Of a stretch of 64,000 nt of DNA, positions 1-8,632 are shown piece by piece (position 1 is the first letter of the stretch; every line of letters begins with the position of its first letter). The position numbers and the translations under genes are program-made. The notes beneath the pieces were generated by a model. The model had not been told where the DNA came from, ran no database searches, and saw only the letters and a program-made list of their open reading frames with translations. The stretch comes from Cyclobacterium amurskyense (GTDB lineage Bacteria > Bacteroidota > Bacteroidia > Cytophagales > Cyclobacteriaceae): contig NZ_CP012040.1 of the NCBI RefSeq assembly GCF_001050135.1, positions 4,791,001 through 4,855,000 on the forward strand, written 5' to 3'.

Positions 1-1663
1 TTATATCCTGATCCAATACTAAAAGGTCAGCTAGTTTTCCTACTGTGATAGATCCTTTTGTATTTTCTTCAAAGGCTCCAAATGCAGGCGATAGGGTATA
101 AGACTTAAGGGCCTGCGCTCTGGTCATTTTCTGATTTCCTTCATAACCATCCTCAGGAGTTCCCTCTAATGTTTTCCGGCTTACACTTGCATAAAAATTG
201 GCCATTGGCGAAAGAGGTTCTACTGGTACATCCGTTCCATTAATTACCGGAATACCAGAAGCCAAAAGGGCCTGCCACATATAAGCCCCATCCTTTATTC
301 GATCGGCACCTAACCTGTCTATTGCCCATGGCCTGTCAGAGGACAAGTGGATGGCCTGCATTGAAGGGATCACTCCTAATGAGGCAAATCTTGGTATATC
401 ATCAGGATGAAGATGCTGTGCGTGTTCTATTCTAAATCTATGATCAGCATTTAAGGCATTCTCCTCAGAAAGTGCTTTCTCATATTGATCCAATACTTCC
501 CGATTGGCCCGATCTCCTATGGCATGGGTTGCTAACTGAAATCCACATTTGATACTATTTATAGCTGTTTTGAAAACCATCTCCATTGGTATGGTCTCAT
601 GACCATAGTGCCCGTGTCGATCAGAATATTCCTCCAATAACCATGCGCCACGTGATCCCAAAGCCCCATCTGCAGATAATTTTATGGATCGAATGCTGAG
701 CCAGGGATCTGTTTTCGGGCCTTTTTCATACCACTCCTTCAACAAGGCATTGTCATTCCCATTAAGCATGGCATACATTCGAATTTTAAGTTTTCCAGAA
801 GCTTCCATCTTTTGGTAGAAGGCTAAAGTTTCTCTGCCTACTCCAGCGTCATGGAAACTGGTAATGCCATTTCTAAGACAGGCTTCCTGGGCCAGGTTAA
901 AGGCAAGAAGATCATTTTCTTCACTGCTTTCAGGAATGTGTTTAGAGATCAAATCCATGGCATTCTCATTAAAAATGCCCGTAGGATTTCCATTCCTATC
1001 TCGGATTACTTCTCCACCGGTGATTTCTCTTTTCCCACTAAGCTCTTGATTTAATGGGCCAATACCTGCTATTTCCATGGCTTTTGCATTGGCAAATAAG
1101 GCATGTCCACTTGCATGAAAAAGTACCACAGGATGATCTGGTGATATGGTACTCAAAGCCTGATGAATAGGAAACCCATTTATGATCTCTTGGGGTTGAC
1201 TTGTCCATTTACTCTGGTGCCAACCACGGCCTATGATCCAGTTTCCAGCTGATGTTTTGTTGGTTGAAGCTTTTACCTTTTTTATAATTTCATCGAAACT
1301 TTTCGTGTTTGACAGGTCAAGATTCAATTCGCTATAACCCAATCCCATAAAATGGCCATGACCTTCTATCCAGCCAGGAGTAAGTATTTTGCCATTTAAA
1401 TCAAAGACTTTTGTTTCAGCACCAATATAATCTTCCAGATCTTTCTCCAATCCTGCAAAAATGATGATCGAATCCCTTAAGGCAACTGCTTCAACTTGTG
1501 GCTGATCCGGACTTATTGTATAAATAGCCCCACCTTTTAGAACGATTGAAGCTTTCTGCACAACTCCTGGTGTAGAACAAGCAAATGTAATTACCCCTAC
1601 AAAAATCAATGAACAGTAATAGGTTAGTGAACTTAGCCAATGTTGGCTACTAAAATTTTTCAT
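1..1663 (-). CDS. YtcJ/AepA-like amidohydrolase, lipoprotein (3' end outside window)
   Basis: My translation from the ATG at 1663 runs open for 554 codons to the window edge, so the C-terminus is missing. The N-terminus has a hydrophobic segment ending in FACS, a plausible lipobox. Amidohydrolase-fold hallmarks follow: the metal motif EGHGHF near residue 100, HAQHLHPDD, GTDVPVEP, and near the edge GKLADLLVLDQD, the beta-sandwich return typical of the YtcJ/AepA group. These are metal-dependent hydrolases of the cell envelope whose physiological substrate is usually unknown. The ABM-domain gene lies 89 bases upstream on the same strand, so the two could be co-transcribed. Family assignment is firm; substrate unknown. 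Confidence 0.88.
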   Translation of the reverse strand, partial: MKNFSSQHWLSSLTYYCSLIFVGVITFACSTPGVVQKASIVLKGGAIYTISPDQPQVEAVALRDSIIIFAGLEKDLEDYIGAETKVFDLNGKILTPGWIEGHGHFMGLGYSELNLDLSNTKSFDEIIKKVKASTNKTSAGNWIIGRGWHQSKWTSQPQEIINGFPIHQALSTISPDHPVVLFHASGHALFANAKAMEIAGIGPLNQELSGKREITGGEVIRDRNGNPTGIFNENAMDLISKHIPESSEENDLLAFNLAQEACLRNGITSFHDAGVGRETLAFYQKMEASGKLKIRMYAMLNGNDNALLKEWYEKGPKTDPWLSIRSIKLSADGALGSRGAWLLEEYSDRHGHYGHETIPMEMVFKTAINSIKCGFQLATHAIGDRANREVLDQYEKALSEENALNADHRFRIEHAQHLHPDDIPRFASLGVIPSMQAIHLSSDRPWAIDRLGADRIKDGAYMWQALLASGIPVINGTDVPVEPLSPMANFYASVSRKTLEGTPEDGYEGNQKMTRAQALKSYTLSPAFGAFEENTKGSITVGKLADLLVLDQDI

Positions 1664-1752
1664 GGTATTACCTTTCCTTTAAGCTATCAATTGTCTGCAT
1701 ACGAAAACACATAGGTTTTAGGCTTCCACCCAATTACAAGTGAACCTATTTA

Positions 1753-2070
1753 TTAAATGCCATAATCTTTCTCCACCTTGCAGACCCGAACTTTATAATG
1801 TTTGTACCAGGTTGATTTACCAAGGCTTTGCGCAAGCATGTGCTCACTTTGGTTTTTCCAGTTTTTAATGGCTTCTAGGTTTTTCCAGTAACTAACCGTA
1901 ATTCCTAGCCCACCGCTCGCGGATTCATGCCCAAGGTATCCGGGTTGATTGATAACCATTTTTTCCATTTTAGCAGACATCTCAGCATAGTTTTCTTGGT
2001 TATCACTTTTGATGCTGGTGAATATTACTGCGTAATAGGGTGGCTTGGGTGTTGGGCTGATTTTATTCAT
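1753..2070 (-). CDS. Antibiotic biosynthesis monooxygenase (ABM) domain protein
   Basis: A 105-residue single-domain protein. The features fit the dimeric alpha+beta barrel ABM fold: an opening strand YYAVIFTS, a helix with YAEMSAKMEKMV, the QPGYLGHESA turn, a central ITVSYWKNLEAIKNWK segment, and the C-terminal WYKHYKVRVCKVE strand. Family members are cofactor-free oxygenases or heme-degrading proteins, and many small stand-alone copies have no known substrate. There is no signal peptide, so it is cytoplasmic. It is divergent from cydA, with 214 bases between them. Function beyond the fold cannot be read from the sequence. Confidence 0.8.
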   Translation of the reverse strand: MNKISPTPKPPYYAVIFTSIKSDNQENYAEMSAKMEKMVINQPGYLGHESASGGLGITVSYWKNLEAIKNWKNQSEHMLAQSLGKSTWYKHYKVRVCKVEKDYGI

Positions 2071-2284
2071 TCCTTTAAATTAATTAATGCCTGATAATTA
2101 TGGTCAAAATAACTGTTTTTTTTAATTATATCTTCTGATATTTATACCTGTCAGACACAGGGCTTTATTCCATTGGTCTGAGGCAATATAGTAAGACAGA
2201 TTAGTATTAATTGGTTTTGATAATCACAAAGGAATTATAGGATTATCGGGGCTGAATTAGTGTCAAACCAAATAAGAAAGACCG

Positions 2285-3667
2285 ATGGATGTAGAAATTC
2301 TCTCCAGAATACAATTCGCTTTTACCATTGCTTTCCATTATATCTATCCTCCATTAAGTATTGGTCTTGGATTATTAATGGTAATTATGGAAAGCCTTTA
2401 TTTACGCACCGGAAATAAAGATTATGAAGTTTTAGCCAGATTTTGGACCAAAATTTTTGCCCTGACATTCGGCATAGGAGTGGCCACTGGTATAGTGATG
2501 GAGTTTGAATTTGGTACCAATTGGGCAACTTATTCCCGCTATGTAGGAGATGTTTTTGGGAGTGCTTTGGCCGCTGAAGGTATTTTTGCTTTTGCCCTTG
2601 AAAGTGGATTTTTGGGGGTATTGCTATTCGGTTGGGATAGGGTCAAACCTTGGGTGCATTGGGTGGCTACTTTAGGCGTGTTTTTAGGTTCCATGTTTTC
2701 GGCAGTTTGGATTGTTATAGCTAATAGTTGGCAACAAACCCCTGCCGGTTTTCATATAGTAGGTGAAGGAATGGAGGCCAGGGCAGAGATCGTTGATTTT
2801 TGGGAAATGGTTTTCAACCCATCTAGCATGGACCGCCTTGTTCATACCTGGCAGGGAGCATTTTTAGCAGGTGCATTCCTTGTATTGAGTGTTCATGCTT
2901 ATTATTTACGCAGAGGAAGGTATGTGGAAATTTCTAAAAAGGCTTTTAAAATTGCCTTGGTTGTGGCCACTGTTTTTTCTTTGGCACAATTGGTTTCAGG
3001 ACATAGTTCGGCCAATGGGGTAGCAGTAAACCAACCTGCAAAATTAGCGGCTTTCGAGGGGCATTTTGAAAAAGAAGCTCCTGCACCCATGTACCTAATT
3101 GGCTGGGTAGATAAGTCTTCACAAACTGTTACCGGATTAAGTATTCCCGGGGGCTTGTCCTTTTTGTTGCATTATGAGTTTGGGGCTCCCGTTACAGGTT
3201 TAAATGCTTTTCCGGAAGAAGATCGCCCCTCGCAGGTGAATGCTGTTTTCCAGTTTTATCATATCATGATAAGTATAGGCATGTTTCTGATTGTACTAAC
3301 CCTTGCAGGCTGTGTGCAATGGTATAGAGGAAAGCTTTTTGAAAGCAGGGGATTGCTGTGGGTCTTTTCATTTGCTGTGATACTCCCTCAAATAGCCAAT
3401 CAGGTGGGTTGGTTTGCTGCCGAAATGGGGAGACAACCTTGGGTAGTATATGGCTTGCTTCGTACCAGTGATGCCTTGAGCAAATCGGTCACAGCCAATC
3501 AGGTAATGTTCTCATTGGTTCTGTTTTTTATTGTGTATACTATTCTCTTATTGCTCTTCCTTTACTTACTAAACAAGAAAATAAAACATGGGCCTTACGA
3601 TGAGGAGGAAGATGATGACCGACCATTTCAGCAAGAAGTTGCGGCCTCTTTTTCACCTAACAAATAA
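2285..3667 (+). CDS. cydA: Cytochrome bd quinol oxidase subunit I
   Basis: This is the heme-bearing subunit of the bd-type terminal oxidase. It oxidises quinol and reduces O2 to water with high affinity, in the inner membrane. At 460 residues it belongs to the short Q-loop class, against about 520 for the E. coli long-loop form. Expected ligands are visible: His18 in the first helix (AFHYIYPP), His at about 187 in RLVHTWQG, and a Met in HIMISIGM near 330. The quinol-site signature GRQPWVVYG is at about 381. Roughly nine membrane segments are apparent. The acidic tail (DEEEDDD) is unusual but harmless. It is followed after six bases by cydB, so the pair is an operon. Start chosen at the ATG giving MDVEILSRIQFAF. 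Confidence 0.97.
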   Translation: MDVEILSRIQFAFTIAFHYIYPPLSIGLGLLMVIMESLYLRTGNKDYEVLARFWTKIFALTFGIGVATGIVMEFEFGTNWATYSRYVGDVFGSALAAEGIFAFALESGFLGVLLFGWDRVKPWVHWVATLGVFLGSMFSAVWIVIANSWQQTPAGFHIVGEGMEARAEIVDFWEMVFNPSSMDRLVHTWQGAFLAGAFLVLSVHAYYLRRGRYVEISKKAFKIALVVATVFSLAQLVSGHSSANGVAVNQPAKLAAFEGHFEKEAPAPMYLIGWVDKSSQTVTGLSIPGGLSFLLHYEFGAPVTGLNAFPEEDRPSQVNAVFQFYHIMISIGMFLIVLTLAGCVQWYRGKLFESRGLLWVFSFAVILPQIANQVGWFAAEMGRQPWVVYGLLRTSDALSKSVTANQVMFSLVLFFIVYTILLLLFLYLLNKKIKHGPYDEEEDDDRPFQQEVAASFSPNK

Positions 3668-3673
3668 ATAGAT

Positions 3674-4711
3674 ATGGAAACTTTATTTGGATTAGATTAT
3701 CCGACGCTTTGGTTTTTGGTGGTAGGGGGCTTGTTTTCTGGCTATGCTATCCTAGATGGTTTTGATTTTGGCGCAGGAGCCTGGCATTTGTTTTTCAAAA
3801 AAGAAAAAAGCCGAAGATTGGCTTTGAATGCCATAGGCCCAGTTTGGGATGGAAATGAGGTTTGGTTGGTAATTGGTGGGGGGGCACTATTTGCAGGATT
3901 TCCTGTGATGTATGCCACTTTGTTGTCAGGTATGTACGTTCCGTTTATGCTGTTTTTGCTGGTCATTATCATGCGGGCCGTCTCTATAGAATTTAGAAGC
4001 AAAGAACCCATGCTCTGGTGGCGAAAAATGTGGGATATTTCTTATTCTGTATCAAGTATTCTATTGCCTTTTCTTCTAGGGGTGGTTTTGGGAAATGTTC
4101 TTTTGGGTATGCCCATCGGAGAGGGTTTTGAATATGAAGGGGATGGGATTTTAAGCTTTTTAAATCCCTATGCAATAATGGTGGGAATTTCCACACTAGC
4201 ACTTATGATGTCTCATGGAGCCATATATCTATTGTTAAAAACAGAAGGAAGGATGTATGCCAAATTGACTATTCTGTTAAAGAAGGGAATGATTTTCTTT
4301 ATGGTAAGTTTTGGAATTACTTCTTTGTATACTTTGATTTATATTCCCCATTTGTCCGATACCTTTAGAAGTGCTCCGGAACTATTTATTGTTCCATTGG
4401 CTGCTTTGCTATGCATTGCGAATGTGCCAAGATTGGCAAGTAAAAGAAAATATGGAAAGGCTTTTCTATTTTCTTCTCTAACCATAAGTTTATTACTTGT
4501 GTTGGTGGCGATCGAACTGTACCCCAATTTATTGTTTTCTACCCTAGATCCTGATCATACCATTACGGTCTATAATGCGGCCTCATCCGATAAGTCACTA
4601 GGGATTATGCTTACTTTTGCAGCAATAGGCACCCCATTGGTGCTAGGTTATACTGCTTTTGTTTACATTACTTTTAGAGGAAAAGTAAAAATTGATGATA
4701 CCAGTTATTGA
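3674..4711 (+). CDS. cydB: Cytochrome bd quinol oxidase subunit II
   Basis: The 345-residue polytopic partner of CydA. The N-terminus carries the family hallmarks: LWFLVVGGLFSGYAILDGFDFGAG, then GPVWDGNEVWLV, where the conserved Trp, Asp and Glu residues lie, and ALLSGMYVPF-like segments. About eight to nine membrane helices are expected. It stabilises the heme cluster and forms the heterodimer with CydA. No cydX-like small ORF or cydCD assembly exporter follows; the next gene begins 111 bases downstream and is unrelated. No terminator hairpin was recognised after the stop, only T-rich sequence. The 345-residue length is normal for the family. Confidence 0.96.
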   Translation: METLFGLDYPTLWFLVVGGLFSGYAILDGFDFGAGAWHLFFKKEKSRRLALNAIGPVWDGNEVWLVIGGGALFAGFPVMYATLLSGMYVPFMLFLLVIIMRAVSIEFRSKEPMLWWRKMWDISYSVSSILLPFLLGVVLGNVLLGMPIGEGFEYEGDGILSFLNPYAIMVGISTLALMMSHGAIYLLLKTEGRMYAKLTILLKKGMIFFMVSFGITSLYTLIYIPHLSDTFRSAPELFIVPLAALLCIANVPRLASKRKYGKAFLFSSLTISLLLVLVAIELYPNLLFSTLDPDHTITVYNAASSDKSLGIMLTFAAIGTPLVLGYTAFVYITFRGKVKIDDTSY

Positions 4712-4822
4712 TGTTTTCAATTTTTAATTAGCTGATATTCTGTGTTTTTTTATGGGTTTTTAATCGTTTAGGTTTATATTTCATAAGTAAAACCCTGTAT
4801 TTGAATTTAAACCCAAAATAGT

Positions 4823-5734
4823 ATGAAAAGGCTTGTTTTAATACTTGTAAGTTCCTTTTGCCTTTCCTCAATCTACGGACAGCATTTGGAAATCTCTGAT
4901 CCCGCATTATTAGATCTTGTGGATGAAGAGAGTCTTGTCATTAAGGTGTCAGATGGCTTTCAATTCACAGAAGGCCCTGTATGGAATGATGAAGGCCAAT
5001 ATTTGCTATTTAGTGACATACCCGCTAACACCATTTACAAAGTACATCCAACAGGTGAGATTAGCCCGTTTCGTCAGCCCAGCAATAATGCAAATGGTTT
5101 GACCTTTGATAATGAGGGGAATTTGATCATAGCAGAACATAGTGGTAGAAAAATTAGCAGACTTAGTCCAGATGGTGATTATTCTACCATTGTTGACAAC
5201 TTAAAAGGTACCGCCTTTAATAGTCCCAACGATGTAATTGTTGATAGTGAAGGAGCGATTTATTTTACAGATCCACCTTATGGTAGACCAAAGGATGCAT
5301 CTGATACCTTAGGTTTTAATGGTGTATACAAATATCACAATGGAAAAACCCAACTAATAGACGATACCCTGTACCGACCCAATGGATTGGCATTGTCACC
5401 GGATGAACGTACCCTATATGTAGCCAATTCTGGACAACCTAAGCTTTTTATGAAGTATACAATTAGCAAATCTGGTAAAGTTGGAAAGGGGAAAGTATTT
5501 TACAATGCTTCAGCCTTGACAGGTGAGGGAAACCCCGATGGTATTAAAGTAGATCCACTAGGGAATGTTTTTGCCACTGGGCCAGGCGGCGTTTTGGTGT
5601 TTTCTCCAAAAGGTAAACTACTTGGAACCATAAAATTTCCTGAGACTCCAGCAAACCTCACTTTTGGGGGAGCAGACAATAAAACCCTATTTGTAACCGC
5701 TCGTACAGGCTTGTATTCAATTCAAATTAAATAA
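4823..5734 (+). CDS. SMP-30/gluconolactonase/LRE-like secreted lactonase
   Basis: 303 residues, with a signal peptide (MKRLVLILVSSFCLSSIYGQ) indicating the periplasm or outside. The six-bladed propeller of the SMP-30/gluconolactonase family is recognisable from FTEGPVWNDEG (metal-binding Glu), the repeated blades DNEGNLIIAEHSGR and DSEGAIYFTDPPYG, the NSPNDVIVD loop (metal-binding Asn) and NPDGIKVD (metal Asp). The family hydrolyses sugar-acid lactones using a divalent metal. It lies 16 bases before the enolase-superfamily dehydratase remnant, a pairing expected for oxidative (non-phosphorylative) degradation of a sugar: lactone to acid, then dehydration. Two sulfatases follow. The exact sugar is unknown. 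Confidence 0.9.
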   Translation: MKRLVLILVSSFCLSSIYGQHLEISDPALLDLVDEESLVIKVSDGFQFTEGPVWNDEGQYLLFSDIPANTIYKVHPTGEISPFRQPSNNANGLTFDNEGNLIIAEHSGRKISRLSPDGDYSTIVDNLKGTAFNSPNDVIVDSEGAIYFTDPPYGRPKDASDTLGFNGVYKYHNGKTQLIDDTLYRPNGLALSPDERTLYVANSGQPKLFMKYTISKSGKVGKGKVFYNASALTGEGNPDGIKVDPLGNVFATGPGGVLVFSPKGKLLGTIKFPETPANLTFGGADNKTLFVTARTGLYSIQIK

Positions 5735-5750
5735 AGGCTTACCTTATAGT

Positions 5751-7017
5751 ATGGACACTGAAAGGAGAAAGTTTATTAAAAAAGCCACTTTGGCCTCTAC
5801 TTTAGGCGCGCTTGGAGTGAATACTTTAAGTAAAGCAAAAGGAAAATTGAATGAAATTCAGGAGGAAGAAATAGACATGGCTCTGAAAGCACCTGTTTTA
5901 ATTACAACTAACCTAACTAGCCCTGTATGGATAAAATCCATAGAATTATTAAGGAAGGAAAACAACTTTATATGTAGGGTCAAATCTAATGATGGTGCAG
6001 AAGGTATATCGGTAAGCAATAATATGCAGATGAAAGACTTGTATCCAATTTTCATACATCGAATTCAACCTTTTTTTATTGGTAAAGATGCCAGGGATTG
6101 GGAGCGATTATTGGATGAAGTTTATGTTTATCAGAGCAATTATAAATTACAAAGCCTAGCTTTATGGGTACCACTCGCTACCCTCGAATTTGCTGTACTG
6201 GACTTATTAGGCAAATTGGCCAATAAAAAGTATAGGTGAAATGTTGGGTAAAATTCATCATCCTAAAATAGCCGTTTACCAAGCCAATAATTTTCGTGGT
6301 AAATCTGCAGAAGAATCTGTGGACCTTATTGAAGCTCAAGTTAGGTCTACTGGAGCAAAAGCCTTAAAGTTTAAAGTAGGGGGCAGGATGAGTAATAATC
6401 AGGATTTTCCAAAAGGAAGAACTGAGGCCCTGATTCCAATGGTGAGGGATAGGTTCGGCCCAAAAATGGTTATATATGCAGATTCGAACGGCTCTTACAC
6501 TGTTGAAGAAGCTATTCGAATTGGCAAAATAATGGAGGATTACGGTTACGATTTTTATGAGGAACCTGTTCCTTTTGACTGGTATGAGGAAACCCTGAAA
6601 GTTACCAATGCCATAAAAATTCCAATAGCCGGCGGTGAACAAGAACCCAGTATGAGAAATTTTCGGTGGTTGATAAAAAATGATGCTCTTGACATTGTCC
6701 AACCTGATATTTTTTATTTTGGTGGTATGATTCGTGCAATGAAAGTAGCCAATATGGCGGCTACAAAAGGTAAAACTTGTACACCCCATATATCAGGTTC
6801 AGGGTTAGGTTATTTGTACATGATGCATTTTGTTTCAGCCTTACCTAATGCCGGACCTTATCATGAATTTAAAGGTTTCAACCATGAGATTCCTTTAGTC
6901 AACTCCTCTTCAAGCCTTAACAGTGTCAATGGAATGGTAGAAGTCCCAACAGGTCCTGGATTGGGAATTACCTTAGCACCAGCATTTATAGCAGCACACA
7001 AAAGCGTAAATGCTTAG
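5751..7017 (+). pseudogene. Mandelate racemase/muconate lactonizing (enolase superfamily) enzyme, frameshifted
   Basis: Two adjoining frames together make one enolase-superfamily protein of about 421 residues. The 5' part (5751-6239, 162 residues) has a Tat-like start (ERRKFIKKA) and the capping domain, ending ...GKLANKKYR then TGA. The 3' part (from 6241, 258 residues) has the barrel: KFKVGG (Lys of KxK), YADSNGSY (Asp), EEPVPFDW (Glu), GGEQE (Glu) and HISGSG (His). Removing one A from the A5 run at 6228-6232 restores NKSIGEMLGKIHHP, exactly the family's usual junction, so the break is a +1 base insertion. Everything else looks intact, so this is a recent mutation or a sequencing error. The intact enzyme would be a sugar-acid dehydratase or epimerase. 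Confidence 0.9.
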
Positions 7018-7145
7018 TAGGCCATTTTAATTAATCAAAAGAATATGTAATTTGCCTATTAAACCGGATTTGGAATTAACTATCTTATTGTATGATCCGC
7101 TTTATCTCGATAGTCCAATTTACCTTTTGAATAGAATTTAGATTT

Positions 7146-8606
7146 ATGCAAAAAATTACTTTCTTGGCTTTCATTGGCCTAGCAACCATGCATTTGGCAG
7201 GATGTAGCCAAAAGCAGCAAAATAATTCAGCCAGTGAAACTTCCACACCAAAACCCAATATCATTTACATTTTAGCGGATGACCTTGGTTACGGGGATCT
7301 AAGCTTTAATGGTCAGGAGTATATAGCTACTCCAAATATTGATAAATTAGCCAAAGAAGGTTTGTTTTTTAACCAGCATTACTCGGGCTCAACAGTTTGT
7401 GCACCTTCTAGAAGTACCCTGGTTTCAGGCTTACATACGGGGAATGCACCTGTAAGAGGTAATTATGAAATCAAGCCCGAAGGACAATACCCGCTACCAG
7501 ATTCGGTATTTACAGTTTTTGAATCTTTAAAAGCGGCAGGCTATGCTACGGGTGCATTTGGAAAATGGGGACTGGGTTATCCCGGTTCTGAAGGAGATCC
7601 TAATAAACAGGGTGTGGATGTGTTTTTTGGTTACAACTGCCAAAGAATGGGGCATAACTATTACCCTTTTCACTTATGGGACAATCAGGACTCCTTGGTA
7701 TTAGAAGGAAATGCGGGTACTAAACTTGAAAAATATGGACCTGAACTTATCCATGAAAAGACTTTAGATTTTATAACAGACAATAGTCAAAATCCTTTCT
7801 TCCTTTATGTACCTACAATAATTCCACATGCAGAATTAATCGTTCCTGAGGAAATCATGAAAAATTATAGAGGCAGGTTTGTAGAAACTCCTTACGAGGG
7901 GGTTGATGAAGGGAAAGATTATAAAATTGGTGGTTACATGTCTCAAGAAGAACCACGTGCTGCTTTTGTGGCAATGGTAGAGTTACTAGACAAGCAGATA
8001 GGAGAAATTGTAGCCAAATTGGAAGAATTAGGTATCAGGGACAATACCATGATCATTTTCACCTCAGACAATGGTCCGCATAAAGAAGGAGGAGCTGATC
8101 CTGATTTTTTCAACAGTAATGGCCCATGGAGAGGGTATAAACGAGATCTTTACGAAGGAGGAATTAGAGTGCCTATGATTGCCAATTGGCCCGGTAAGAT
8201 CAAGCCTGGACAGACGGATCATATTTCAGCATTTTGGGATATTTATCCTACCATTGCAGAATTAACTGGAAGTGAACTTCCTAAAAATACCGATGGAATA
8301 TCTTTCGCTCCTATTCTTACAGGAAATAAGGACAATCAAGATAACCACGAATACCTGTATTGGGAGTTTATAGAGCAGGGAGGAAAACAGGCTATTAGAA
8401 AAGGTAAATGGAAAGCCATTCGACTTAACCTAAGGAAAAACAACAATCCTCCAATTGAATTGTATAACCTGGAAGAAGATCCTTCAGAGGAAAACAATTT
8501 GGCAGAAAAATATCCAGATTTAGTTAAAGAATTTAAAAAATTGATGGAGTCCAACCATAGTCCAAATCCAGTATTCAAGTTGTATGCTTCCGAGTTGGAG
8601 CAATAA
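7146..8606 (+). CDS. Arylsulfatase-like sulfatase (family S1), lipoprotein
   Basis: 486 residues with a lipoprotein signal ending HLAGC (Cys20). It belongs to the alkaline-phosphatase superfamily. Asp45-Asp46 in LADDLGYGDL and the later TSDNGPHKEG supply the calcium ligands. Cys85 in TVCAPSRSTLVSG is the CxPSR site converted to formylglycine by a maturase, and GKWGLGYPG follows. Such enzymes remove sulfate esters from polysaccharides or oligosaccharides. The maturase is not in this window. A second sulfatase begins 26 bases downstream, so they are probably one transcript. Together with the lactonase and dehydratase upstream this suggests use of a sulfated sugar. The precise position specificity cannot be told. 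Confidence 0.94.
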   Translation: MQKITFLAFIGLATMHLAGCSQKQQNNSASETSTPKPNIIYILADDLGYGDLSFNGQEYIATPNIDKLAKEGLFFNQHYSGSTVCAPSRSTLVSGLHTGNAPVRGNYEIKPEGQYPLPDSVFTVFESLKAAGYATGAFGKWGLGYPGSEGDPNKQGVDVFFGYNCQRMGHNYYPFHLWDNQDSLVLEGNAGTKLEKYGPELIHEKTLDFITDNSQNPFFLYVPTIIPHAELIVPEEIMKNYRGRFVETPYEGVDEGKDYKIGGYMSQEEPRAAFVAMVELLDKQIGEIVAKLEELGIRDNTMIIFTSDNGPHKEGGADPDFFNSNGPWRGYKRDLYEGGIRVPMIANWPGKIKPGQTDHISAFWDIYPTIAELTGSELPKNTDGISFAPILTGNKDNQDNHEYLYWEFIEQGGKQAIRKGKWKAIRLNLRKNNNPPIELYNLEEDPSEENNLAEKYPDLVKEFKKLMESNHSPNPVFKLYASELEQ

Positions 8607-8632
8607 TTTCCCTCTAAACAAACCCAATAATA

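Noticed and set aside
6226..6240. Programmed -1 ribosomal frameshift at TAAAAAG in the dehydratase
   Set aside because: The two halves differ by a +1 shift (skipping one A), and the heptamer lacks the A AAA AAG form. A one-base insertion explains it more simply.
6364..6789. 141-codon frame antisense to the broken dehydratase
   Set aside because: The sense strand carries the conserved barrel motifs; the antisense frame is incidental.
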